The notes under the pieces: generated by a model
Seen by the model: the letters and a program-made list of their open reading frames with translations, nothing else
Told to the model about the DNA's origin: nothing
Database searches by the model: none
In this document: one piece after another, positions 51,940 to 59,926 of the stretch
Position numbering within the stretch: position 1 is the stretch's first letter
Layout: each line of letters begins with the position of its first letter
Source of the DNA: WHTI01 sp963826105
Lineage (GTDB): Bacteria > Actinomycetota > CADDZG01 > WHSQ01
Assembly: GCA_963826105.1 (NCBI GenBank)
Contig: CAWGWA010000016.1
Location: 124,001 to 188,000 of the forward strand
DNA length: 64,000 bases
Direction of reading: 5' to 3'
Translations under genes and position numbers: made by a program

Positions 51940-52614
51940 TGAACGACATGCTCTTGGGTGTGCTGGTGGTCTCATCGGTCGTAGCGGGGATATCAACGCT
52001 CTTCTCGCCGTGAGGCCTCTCGATGGTCGAGACCATCACCCCCGTCGTGCACGGGGGACGCCGCTTTAGATATCTGAGATCCGTTGCCATCCACACACTG
52101 GCGGCGACGGTGGCCGCCGGAACCGTCGGCCTCCTACTGGGTGCCTTGGGGGCATTGGCGGGTGGCCCCTGGTCACCCGGGGGCCTTATCGTTCTGGGAG
52201 CGCTCGCGGCCGTCTACGCCGCCCGCGAGCTCTTCCGACTTCCGATCCCGCTTCCCGACCGCAAGGCTCAGGTCCCGGCGTGGTGGCGCGGCTTCTACGG
52301 TCCCGACGTCACCGCCGCTCTCTACGGGCTCGGACTCGGTCCCGGGTTCCTCACCTACCTGACCTTCGGAACCTACGCGGCGGTACTCGCCGGCTCTTTC
52401 ATCACGGCCGACCCGCTTCTAGGGGCGCTTATCAGCGCTCCGTTCGGGTTCGCCCGCGGACTTTCGATCCTTGTCGGGATGCGCGCGAAGCAACGAAGAG
52501 ATGTCTGCCGTCATCGCCGACCGACTCACCAGGTCCGGGGTTCGCCTTCCACCGCGCCTGATCAACGGGGCCGCGCTGCTGACGATCGCCGCAGTGGCCT
52601 TCATCGTCATCTGA
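51939..52614 (+). CDS. CcdA-like membrane protein with in-frame TGA at the SPC cysteine (and a downstream frame shift)
   Basis: ATG 51939 overlaps the MauA-related stop (TGATG). The first 24 residues, MNDMLLGVLVVSSVVAGISTLFSP, are a membrane helix ending SP, then TGA (52011-52013), then GLSMVETITPVV in the same frame. CcdA/DsbD-type proteins have SPC here. A second frame shift near 52485-52497 leads into SAVIADRLTRSGV and a last helix, NGAALLTIAAVAFIVI. The product of ~224 residues would have about six helices. Either Sec at residue 25 plus a sequencing indel, or a decayed gene. Role: electron transfer across the membrane to MauD-like partners (inferred). Confidence 0.6.
52039..52057 (+). other. 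Hairpin after the in-frame TGA with bSECIS-like geometry
   Basis: CCCCCGT (52039-52045) pairs with ACGGGGG (52051-52057) around a five-base loop, CGTGC. The loop's second base is G, 33 bases past the TGA, within the 16-37 base range used in bacterial SECIS models. This is my application of that model. In DNA this rich in G and C such hairpins also occur by chance. Confidence 0.35.
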
Positions 52615-52620
52615 ACGCGA

Positions 52621-52658
52621 ACAGGCCCCCGGGGTGGTCCGGGGGCCTGTTTCTCTCT
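52621..52658. terminator. Strong bidirectional terminator
   Basis: ACAGGCCCCCGG (52621-52632) and CCGGGGGCCTGT (52639-52650), a perfect 12-base stem with a six-base loop, followed by TTCTCTCTTT. It closes the mau-like operon and can also serve the convergent cupredoxin gene. Confidence 0.85.
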
Positions 52659-52671
52659 TTGGCGCGGTCTG

Positions 52672-53118
52672 TTACTGGACGACCTTGAACTTGCGCATCA
52701 TGCCCTTCAGGAAGTGTGGCTCGCCGTGCTTGCTGTTCTGGAAGAAGCAGATCGCAAGGTAAGACCCCTGCTTCAGGTACTGAGCCTTGATCGCCTTGCC
52801 GTCCTTGCCGGGCTTTGCCATCGTGAACCCGATGAACTTGACCTTCTTCTGAGCCTTCTCCTCGGGCATCGACAGCAGCGCCTGCCAGGTCCGATTCACA
52901 TCGTGCTTCTTGCGGAGAACAATCAGCTCGTGGGCATGCTGACCCTGGTTAGAGAAGTTGAACTTGTAGAACCGGGGGGTTAGCTGGGCGGGGATCCCAC
53001 TGAACTCGTAGTCCTGGGCGACGGTGTCGAGTACGACGGGAGCGGCGGACGCCGATGTGGCAAGAGCCGGTACGGCAAGAGAGGCCGCAACGACGCAGAG
53101 CGCGAGACGCTTGAGCAT
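52672..53118 (-). CDS. Secreted cupredoxin-like protein
   Basis: A protein of 148 residues from ATG 53118 (GAAAGGAAGC before it). Signal peptide MLKRLALCVVAASLAVPALA then a cupredoxin fold. Type-1 copper ligands can be read as His63 (GQHAHELIV), Cys124 (YLAICFFQ), His131 or His135 (SKHGEPHF) and Met140 or Met141. Amicyanin, the natural electron acceptor of methylamine dehydrogenase, is a cupredoxin, so the neighbourhood is suggestive. It is convergent with the mau-like cluster and not in its operon. Confidence 0.72.
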   Translation of the reverse strand: MLKRLALCVVAASLAVPALATSASAAPVVLDTVAQDYEFSGIPAQLTPRFYKFNFSNQGQHAHELIVLRKKHDVNRTWQALLSMPEEKAQKKVKFIGFTMAKPGKDGKAIKAQYLKQGSYLAICFFQNSKHGEPHFLKGMMRKFKVVQ

Positions 53119-53325
53119 GAAGCTTCCTTTCGGTAGACGATCCATTGGACTCACCCAACACCGAGGCCGTGACGGCTCCGTTACGAGATTCGCCCCTCAA
53201 CTGACGGTCATCTTGGTGTGGGAAAGGGGGGAACTCAAGGCCTAGGCCCCGATATGGCCCATCTGTGTCATTTCCGACCACCCAGATAGGCCCCATTTGC
53301 GCGGGCCCCCCGGTCGGCGCTATCT

Positions 53326-53352
53326 TTAGCACTCGACAGACCTGAGTGCTAA
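53326..53352 (+). promoter_or_regulatory. CIRCE element (HrcA operator)
   Basis: TTAGCACTC (53326-53334), nine bases, GAGTGCTAA (53344-53352): a perfect CIRCE inverted repeat 21 bases before groEL. HrcA repression and heat induction are expected. Confidence 0.95.
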
Positions 53353-53373
53353 TCGATACAGGAGGCCGTTCCC

Positions 53374-54993
53374 ATGGCAAAGATCCTCAGTTTCGACGAG
53401 GAGGCCCGCAGGGCGCTCGAGCGGGGCATGAACCAGCTCGCCGACGCCGTCAAGGTCACCCTCGGCCCCAAGGGGCGCAACGTCGTCCTCGAGAAGAAGT
53501 GGGGAGCCCCCACGATCACCAACGACGGCGTCTCGATCGCCAAGGAGATCGAACTCGAGGATCCCTACGAGCGGATCGGTGCCGAGCTCGTCAAAGAGGT
53601 CGCCAAGAAGACCGACGATGTCGCCGGTGACGGCACCACGACCGCCACGGTGCTTGCCCAGGCGATGGTCCGCGACGGGCTCCGTAACGTTGCCGCCGGT
53701 GCCAATCCGATCGCCCTGAAGCGCGGCATCGAGAAGGCCGTCAAGGCCGTGGTCGAAGCGATCAAGAACTCGAGCCGCGAGGTCGAGGGACGCGAGCAGA
53801 TCAGCCAGGTTGCTTCGATCTCCGCCAACAACGACCCCGAGATCGGTGAGGTCATCGCTGAGGCCATGGACAAGGTCGGCAAGGACGGTGTCATCACGGT
53901 CGAGGAGTCGAACACCTTCGGACTCGAGCTCGAACTCGTCGAAGGTATGCGTTTCGACAAGGGTTACATCAGCCCCTACTTCGTGACCGACGCCGAGCGG
54001 ATGGAAGCGGTCCTCGAAGAGCCCTACATCCTGATCGCCAACCAGAAGATCTCGGCGGTCAAGGACATGCTCCCCATCCTCGAGAAGGTCATGCAGGCCG
54101 GCAAGTCGCTGCTGATCGTTGCCGAGGACCTCGAAGGTGAGGCGCTTGCCACGATCATCGTCAACAAGATGCGCGGGACCTTCAAGGCCGCTGCGGTCAA
54201 GGCTCCGGGCTTCGGAGATCGTCGCAAGGCGATGCTCGAGGACATCGCGATCCTCGCCGGGGCCCAGGTCATCTCCGAGGAGATCGGCCTCAAGCTCGAG
54301 GGTGTCGAACTCGACATGCTCGGTACGGCGCGCAAGATCGTGATCACCAAGGACGACACCACGGTCATCGAGGGTGGCGGTTCGGCAGACGACATCGTCG
54401 GGCGCGTCAACCAGATCAAGGCCGAGATCGACCGCTCCGACTCCGACTACGACCGCGAGAAGCTCCAGGAGCGTCTCGCTAAGCTCGGCGGTGGAGTGGG
54501 CGTGATCAAGGTCGGTGCCGCGACCGAGGTCGAGCTCAAAGAGAAGAAGCACCGCATCGAGGACGCGGTCCAGACGACCAAGGCCGCCGTCGAGGAAGGG
54601 ATCGTCGCCGGTGGTGGCGTCACCTTGCTCCAGGCTGCCGAGGCGATCGAGAAGCTCGAGTTGGACGGCGACGAAGCGACCGGAGCGATCATCGTCAAGG
54701 GGGCCCTCGAGGAGCCCCTCAAGGTCATCGCCCGCAATGCCGGCCTCGAAGGCGGAGTCGTCGTCGAGAAGGTGCGTACGCTCGGCCCGGGTGAGGGCCT
54801 CAACGCAGCCACCGGCGTCTACGGCGACCTCTTCAAGGACGGCGTGATCGACGCCGCCAAGGTGACCCGCTCGGGGTTGCAGAACGCCGCGTCGATCGCG
54901 GCCCTGTTCCTAACCACCGAGGCGATCGTCGCCGACGCCCCCGAGAAGTCCGCCGCTCCCGCCATGCCCGGCGGCGGCGACATGGACTTCTAG
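53374..54993 (+). CDS. groEL: Chaperonin GroEL (60 kDa)
   Basis: A protein of 539 residues; the ATPase chaperonin forming double rings. VTLGPKGRNVVLEKKWGAPTITNDGVSIAKEIELEDPYE at the N-terminus, GDGTTTATVLA (ATP site), AGANPIALKRGI, and the apical domain PYFVTDAERM are all typical. The C-terminus is SAAPAMPGGGDMDF rather than a long GGM repeat. No groES is adjacent, so this is a stand-alone copy, common in actinobacteria with two groEL genes. ATG 53374 has AGGAGG upstream. Confidence 0.97.
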   Translation: MAKILSFDEEARRALERGMNQLADAVKVTLGPKGRNVVLEKKWGAPTITNDGVSIAKEIELEDPYERIGAELVKEVAKKTDDVAGDGTTTATVLAQAMVRDGLRNVAAGANPIALKRGIEKAVKAVVEAIKNSSREVEGREQISQVASISANNDPEIGEVIAEAMDKVGKDGVITVEESNTFGLELELVEGMRFDKGYISPYFVTDAERMEAVLEEPYILIANQKISAVKDMLPILEKVMQAGKSLLIVAEDLEGEALATIIVNKMRGTFKAAAVKAPGFGDRRKAMLEDIAILAGAQVISEEIGLKLEGVELDMLGTARKIVITKDDTTVIEGGGSADDIVGRVNQIKAEIDRSDSDYDREKLQERLAKLGGGVGVIKVGAATEVELKEKKHRIEDAVQTTKAAVEEGIVAGGGVTLLQAAEAIEKLELDGDEATGAIIVKGALEEPLKVIARNAGLEGGVVVEKVRTLGPGEGLNAATGVYGDLFKDGVIDAAKVTRSGLQNAASIAALFLTTEAIVADAPEKSAAPAMPGGGDMDF

Positions 54994-55022
54994 CCCGACC
55001 TACCGCACAACCGCACCAAACT

Positions 55023-55055
55023 CGGCCCCCGGCACCCCCGGGGGCCGCTTTCTTT
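55023..55055 (+). terminator. Intrinsic terminator after groEL
   Basis: CGGCCCCCGG (55023-55032), loop, CCGGGGGCCG (55038-55047), then CTTTCTTT. The right end of its U-run abuts the left inverted repeat of the next unit. Confidence 0.85.
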
Positions 55056-55061
55056 CCACGT

Positions 55062-55091
55062 CAGGGTCAACAGAGCCCACTGAGCTGGATA
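55062..55091 (+). repeat. Left inverted repeat of the nuclease-like unit
   Basis: 30 bases beginning CAGGGTCAACAGAG and ending GAGCTGGATA. Against the reverse complement of 56063-56092 it matches 28 of 30 bases. A weaker match extends about seven bases further outward. Confidence 0.8.
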
Positions 55092-55143
55092 GGTAGTGGC
55101 TCAACTCACAGCGGCGACGCGCGCACCGGCGTACGGATGGGGC

Positions 55144-56073
55144 ATGACACCCACCGCAACCGCCCAGGCGCTGGCAGCGACGCAAGGCGGACACGTCACG
55201 TGGACCCAGTTGCTTGACTGCGGGTTGTCGCCGTCCCAGATCAGCTACCGATGCCGCGCATACGGCTGGACCAAGGTGCTCCCCCAGATCTACCGGGTGT
55301 CCGGCACCGAAGACTCGTTCGGATCCCGCCTCGCCGCGGTTGCTCTATGGCTGGGAACCAGCGGACACTTCGTATCCACCACCGCCGGGTACCTGTTTGG
55401 GCTCGACGGCGTCCCTTGCCCGAACCGCATCACCGTCGCACGAGCGTCTGTGCCCCCAACACCCCACTGGCTGAGGGTGATCCGGTTGAGTCCCACAGAT
55501 CAACCTCACCTGCGGACGGTCCGTGGCCGTCGGGTACCGCCGGTCGAACGGGTCCTCCTCAACCTCGCGGCCGAACTGCCCCGCAGTAACGCGGGCAGGG
55601 CACTGGATGACGCCCTTCGCCGACGCCTCACCACGGTCGACAGGTTGAACGCGATGCTCGAGACGGACACGGGTCAGGGCCGTAAGGGTGTGAAGGTTCT
55701 TCGGTCGCTCCTAGAGACCCGCGATCCGCGAGACGAGAGGGTTCGCACGCTCTTCGAAACCCGGATGCTGCGGATCCTGCGGGCGGTCGACACCTTCGTC
55801 AGTGCCGATCACGAGGTCAGGGTGAAGGGTGAACGCTTCGTGCTCGACTTCTACCTGCCCGAGGTCCTACTCGGCGTTGAGTGTCACAGCATCAAGTGGC
55901 ATCTCGGAGATGAGGCCTTCAAGAAGGACGTCCGGCGTCACCGGCTGATCGCGTCTGCAGGCATCGAGTTGCTCTACTTCACCTGGGATGAGGTCATGAC
56001 CGCACCCGCACGAGTCGAAGTCGAGGTTCGAGCTGCCGTGGAGCGTCGTCGCCCGAAGTTCTTATCCAGCTGA
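55144..56073 (+). CDS. AbiEi-type N-domain / DUF559-like nuclease-fold protein
   Basis: A protein of 309 residues from ATG 55144 (GGATGGGG upstream; an earlier GTG at 55096 is open). Residues ~1-60 have the AbiEi-like winged-helix opening (GGHVTWTQLLDCGLSPSQISYRCRAYGWTKVLPQIYRV). The C-terminal ~100 residues read FVLDFYLPEVLLGVECHS, then FKKDVRRHRLIASAGIELLYFTWDE, a PD-(D/E)XK-like (Vsr/DUF559) arrangement with Asp and Glu. It resembles antitoxin/restriction-linked genes of actinobacteria. It is enclosed by inverted repeats, and its stop codon lies inside the right one. Confidence 0.72.
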   Translation: MTPTATAQALAATQGGHVTWTQLLDCGLSPSQISYRCRAYGWTKVLPQIYRVSGTEDSFGSRLAAVALWLGTSGHFVSTTAGYLFGLDGVPCPNRITVARASVPPTPHWLRVIRLSPTDQPHLRTVRGRRVPPVERVLLNLAAELPRSNAGRALDDALRRRLTTVDRLNAMLETDTGQGRKGVKVLRSLLETRDPRDERVRTLFETRMLRILRAVDTFVSADHEVRVKGERFVLDFYLPEVLLGVECHSIKWHLGDEAFKKDVRRHRLIASAGIELLYFTWDEVMTAPARVEVEVRAAVERRRPKFLSS

Positions 56074-56092
56074 GTGGACTCTGTTGACCCTG
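56063..56092 (-). repeat. Right inverted repeat of the nuclease-like unit
   Basis: Reverse complement of 55062-55091 with two mismatches. It contains the last codons and stop of the enclosed gene. An extra copy of TGAGCTGGAT (56091-56100) follows on the plus strand, the same ten bases that sit at 55081-55090. Confidence 0.8.
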
Positions 56093-56108
56093 AGCTGGAT
56101 GAGAACGC

Positions 56109-59100
56109 TTAGAGGAAGGAGCCTATTAGGGATTCGCAGTTCGACTGGGTGTCGGAACCGGCGGAGCCGGAGTGGCAGGTGTCTGTGTCGGCGCCGCCGT
56201 CGAAGGTGTCGTTGTTCTCGCCGCCCGCGAGGTAGTCGTCGCCTTCGTTACCGTTGATCGTGTTGTTGCCGACGCCTGCCAGGACTAGGTCCTCGTCGCT
56301 TCCGGCCGCGATCGAGTCGGCCCCGTTTCCCGAGAGGACGAAGTCGTCGCCCGCGCCGGTCGAGATGTCGTTGGTGCCGTGTCCGGCGAAGACCGCGTCC
56401 GCGCCACCACCGGTGGTGATCGTGTCGTTCCCCGCACCGGCATCGACGTAGTCGTCTCCACTGCCGGTGGTCACGGTGTTGTTCCCCTCGCCCGCAAGGA
56501 TCTCGTTGTTCCCGTCCCCGGCAGTGATCGAGTCGTTACCGTCACCACCCCGGAGTCGATCGTTCCCGGAGCCGGCGGTGATCGTGTCGGGGCCACTGCC
56601 TCCGTAGACGTCGTTGTTGCCTTCCCCCGCGTCGAACGAGTCGGTCCCGTCACCGCCGAGCATCGTGTCGTCACCGGGCCCGCCGACGAACTGGTCGCTG
56701 CCGGAACGACCGACCATCAGGTCGTGGCCCCCTTCACCGAAGAACAGCTCCGGCCCGAGACCGCCCCACATCCTGTCGTTATCGTCCCCGCCGTACATCT
56801 CGTCGCCGCCCGGGCCCCCGAAGAAGTCGTCGTTCCCCACGCCCCCGAGCATCACGTCGTTGCCGTCCTTGCCGTAGATGGTGTCGTTGCCTTCACCACC
56901 CCGGAGTTCGTCCCCGCCGCCACGGCCGACGATGACGTCGTTACCGCCGAACCCACAGATCACATCGACGCCGGAGGTTCCTTCGAGCCGGTCGTCACCC
57001 GCGGTCCCCGGGATCGTGCAGCCCGAAGGTGGTGGCGGACCAGGGGCGGTGAAGGTCGCGGTTACCGAGCGGCTGCTCGACATCGTGAGGTTGCAGGTGT
57101 TACCGACCGCCGAATCGCAACCGCTCCAAGAGATCGAGTCACCCACCGCGGGGGCCGCGGTCAAGACCACCGGCGTTCCATCCGTGTAGTCCTCCGTGCA
57201 ATCCCCCGAAGAAGAAGGCGTGCTGCAGGAGATGCCTCCCGGAGCGGAAGTCACGGAACCGCTTCCGGTGCCGGTAGCGCTGACGGTCAGGGTGCGAGGT
57301 GAGGGCGGAGGAGGGGCGCCACCGAAGTAGGCGAGGACGAAGCCGTCGTCCGTCCCCTGCGGCGACTGGGGCCCGCCCTGGTCCAGGGTCCCTCTGGTCC
57401 TTCCCCCGATGAACACGTTGTCGAAGTCGTCGATGGCCAGACCGAGGCCGTCCTCGAGATTGCCGGATCCGAACTGGTCGGTCCGGGTCATGGCACCGGC
57501 GGGCGTGTACGAACGGATGAAAGCGTCACCGAACCCGACCTGGGCGGCCTCCATGTTGTTGTCGGTCCACCCCGCGACATAGGCCTTGCCTGTGCTGTCG
57601 AAGGCAACCGCGTGGGCCTCATCGTTATAGCGGCTCCCGAACTGCTCGGTACCGAGCACCCCTCCGGCGGACGTGTAGCGACGCAAGAAGGCGTCGGAGC
57701 TCCCCTCGGTGGGACCGCCGAGCGATCCATAGGAAGTCCCGACGGCGTAGACGTTTCCGGATCCCTGGCTCGCAACCGAATACACCTCGTCGAGCTGCGA
57801 CGTGCCGAACTGATCCGTCCACGCAACCGTGCCCGCCGGGTTGTACTTGCGAACGAAGGCATCCGTGCTGCCGGCATTGACTCCTACGAGAGCTCCAGTG
57901 GTGGATCCCCCGACGTAGAGGTTCCCCGAGGGGTCCGTGCTTATGGCAAGCGCTTTATCGAATCCGCTGGAGCCGAACTGATCGGTGCTCAGATGCGTCC
58001 CCGACGCATCCAGGTGCCGCACGAAGGCATCTCCGGAACCCGCGTTGGAGTCTCCGAGTGTCCCACCGGTGAGACCCGCAACGTGAACGATGCCGGCTGA
58101 GTCCACGGCTAGAGCGAGTCCGTAGTCGAAGTCGGAGGTTCCGAATTGTCTCGTCCACAACACCGCACCGGCAGGACTGTACTTACGTACGAATGCATCG
58201 ATGTTTCCCGCGCTGGGTCCCTCCAGGTCCCGGCCCGTCTGGCCGGCGACGTACAGGTTCCCGGCCGCGTCCGTTGCAACCGCGGTCGCCAGATCGTGGT
58301 CAACCGTTCCGAACTGATCGGTCCATAGGACGGTCCCCAACGGGTCGTACTTGCGCACGAAGGCGTCGCTCAGGCCGGCAGAGGTCCCCTCCACCGTTCC
58401 CTGAGTGGTCCCCGCCGCGAAGACGTTGCCGGCAGCGTCCGTTGCCACCGACGCCACAGCGTCTTGTTGGGACGTACCGAACTGATCGGACCAGCGAGCG
58501 ACCCCGACGCTGTCGTACCTGCGAACGAAGACGTCTTGGGTCCCGGCAGTGGGCTCCTCCAGATCACCGTCGGTGAAGCCGGTGACGTACACGTTTCCGG
58601 CTGTATCCGCGTCCACCGCCTGAGCCTGGTCCCACGAGTAGAAGCTGCCTGCATCGATCGAACCGAACTGATGGGTCCAGGCGACCGCGCCGGCCGGGCT
58701 GTACTCCCTCACGAAGCCATCGGCGGCACCCACGTGAACGTCGAGGGCAGCGGTCGCGTAACCGACGACGTAGGCGTTTCCCGCAGCATCGGTCGCCACC
58801 CCATCAGCATGATCGTCGCCGACCGAGCCGAACTGATCCGTCCAGGTAACGACTCCAGCCGGCGAGAGCTTTCGGATGAATGCGTCCCGGTTGCCGGCCG
58901 ACGCTCCCTCGATAACTCCGACCGTGATACCAACCACGTAGACATTCCCCGACGGATCGGTCGCTACGGAGTTCGCCGAGTCGTTCTCCGAGGTCCCGAA
59001 CTGATCGGACCATGTCTGGGTTCCGGAGGAGTCGAACTTTGCGATGAACGCGTCGTTTCCCCCTGCACTCGTCCCTTCTATCGCCCCACCCGTGACTCCG

Positions 59101-59822
59101 GACACCAGGACGTTTCCGAGTCCATCCGTCGCCACTCCGGTGGGCTGGTCGAACTGAATAGAGCCGAACTGTGTCGTCCACAGTTCGGTGCCGGAGGAGT
59201 TGTACTTGCGCACGAAGGCGTCCGCGCTTCCGAACGAAGCCGCTCCGAGGGTTCCCCCCGTGTAACCGACGACGATCACGTTGCCCGAGGGATCGACTGC
59301 AGCGCCGTATATCTGGTCGGTCGTGTTGGTCCCGAACAGCTCGGTCCACAGGACGGTCCCGGCGGGGCTGTACTTGCGAAGGAAGGCGCGGTACTCGAAT
59401 GGGGCGGGCGTGCCGTCGAGGTTCCCCGTCGTGTAGCCCCCCACGTAGACATTTCCCGACGCGTCCGTCGCCACGGCGAGAGCTTCGTCACCATTCGTAC
59501 CGCCGAACTGATCGGTCCACAGGGTCGCGCCGGTGTCGTCCAGCTTGCGGACGAAGGCGTCACTGCTTCCCGCATTGGGCCCATCGAGATTCCCATAGGT
59601 GATGCCGGCCACGATCGTGTTCCCGGAAGGATCGACCGCGATCGCCGCGGCGCGGTCGACCGCGGCGGTCCCGAACTGGACGGCCCAGCGCGACGGCGGG
59701 ATGTGATCGGCCAGGGCCGAAGGAGCGGGAAGGAGGACGGCGACGAGCGCCGCCAGAGTGATCAGGGCGCCGGCCGTACGCGACACAGCCGGGGCCTGAG
59801 CCCCCACGCTCGGGTGGGTCAC
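56109..59822 (-). CDS. Giant secreted SBBP-repeat, InlB-B-repeat and RTX calcium-binding protein
   Basis: About 1237 residues from GTG 59822. Signal peptide (AGALITLAALVAVLLPAPSALA). Then about 14 SBBP repeats of ~55 residues (DAFVRKYD, WTDQFGTS, ATDAAGNVYVAG), likely propellers. An InlB-type B-repeat follows (LTVSATGTGSGSVTSAPGG). The C-terminal ~330 residues are hemolysin-type GGxGxD nonapeptides that bind calcium (GGEGNDTIYGKDGND, GGDGTDSFDAGEGNND). RTX tails usually go with type I export, but this one has a Sec leader. No ABC exporter genes are nearby. Confidence 0.82.
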   Translation of the reverse strand: MTHPSVGAQAPAVSRTAGALITLAALVAVLLPAPSALADHIPPSRWAVQFGTAAVDRAAAIAVDPSGNTIVAGITYGNLDGPNAGSSDAFVRKLDDTGATLWTDQFGGTNGDEALAVATDASGNVYVGGYTTGNLDGTPAPFEYRAFLRKYSPAGTVLWTELFGTNTTDQIYGAAVDPSGNVIVVGYTGGTLGAASFGSADAFVRKYNSSGTELWTTQFGSIQFDQPTGVATDGLGNVLVSGVTGGAIEGTSAGGNDAFIAKFDSSGTQTWSDQFGTSENDSANSVATDPSGNVYVVGITVGVIEGASAGNRDAFIRKLSPAGVVTWTDQFGSVGDDHADGVATDAAGNAYVVGYATAALDVHVGAADGFVREYSPAGAVAWTHQFGSIDAGSFYSWDQAQAVDADTAGNVYVTGFTDGDLEEPTAGTQDVFVRRYDSVGVARWSDQFGTSQQDAVASVATDAAGNVFAAGTTQGTVEGTSAGLSDAFVRKYDPLGTVLWTDQFGTVDHDLATAVATDAAGNLYVAGQTGRDLEGPSAGNIDAFVRKYSPAGAVLWTRQFGTSDFDYGLALAVDSAGIVHVAGLTGGTLGDSNAGSGDAFVRHLDASGTHLSTDQFGSSGFDKALAISTDPSGNLYVGGSTTGALVGVNAGSTDAFVRKYNPAGTVAWTDQFGTSQLDEVYSVASQGSGNVYAVGTSYGSLGGPTEGSSDAFLRRYTSAGGVLGTEQFGSRYNDEAHAVAFDSTGKAYVAGWTDNNMEAAQVGFGDAFIRSYTPAGAMTRTDQFGSGNLEDGLGLAIDDFDNVFIGGRTRGTLDQGGPQSPQGTDDGFVLAYFGGAPPPPSPRTLTVSATGTGSGSVTSAPGGISCSTPSSSGDCTEDYTDGTPVVLTAAPAVGDSISWSGCDSAVGNTCNLTMSSSRSVTATFTAPGPPPPSGCTIPGTAGDDRLEGTSGVDVICGFGGNDVIVGRGGGDELRGGEGNDTIYGKDGNDVMLGGVGNDDFFGGPGGDEMYGGDDNDRMWGGLGPELFFGEGGHDLMVGRSGSDQFVGGPGDDTMLGGDGTDSFDAGEGNNDVYGGSGPDTITAGSGNDRLRGGDGNDSITAGDGNNEILAGEGNNTVTTGSGDDYVDAGAGNDTITTGGGADAVFAGHGTNDISTGAGDDFVLSGNGADSIAAGSDEDLVLAGVGNNTINGNEGDDYLAGGENNDTFDGGADTDTCHSGSAGSDTQSNCESLIGSFL

Positions 59823-59888
59823 TTCCCAAAGGCTGTCAGAGCGGAGCAAGCATGGATAGGGGGTTCGCCAGATACTTCCAGCAAGAGA

Positions 59889-59913
59889 AAGGCCCCCGGG
59901 AACCGGGGGCCTT
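59889..59913 (-). terminator. Terminator after rpmG
   Basis: Inverted repeat AAGGCCCCCGG and CCGGGGGCCTT on either side of GAA, 14 bases past the rpmG stop, followed on the minus strand by TTTCTC. Confidence 0.75.
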
Positions 59914-59926
59914 CAGATCTGGGTCC

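Noticed and set aside
52045..52052. GTGCAC inside the hairpin of the CcdA-like gene as a seventh regulon site
   Set aside because: It lacks the TTYGTGCA-N2-TGCACRAA arms, is in coding sequence and fits the hairpin better.
49324..53118. A functional methylamine dehydrogenase operon
   Set aside because: No heavy chain or MauG and the TTQ tryptophans are missing in the MauA-related protein.
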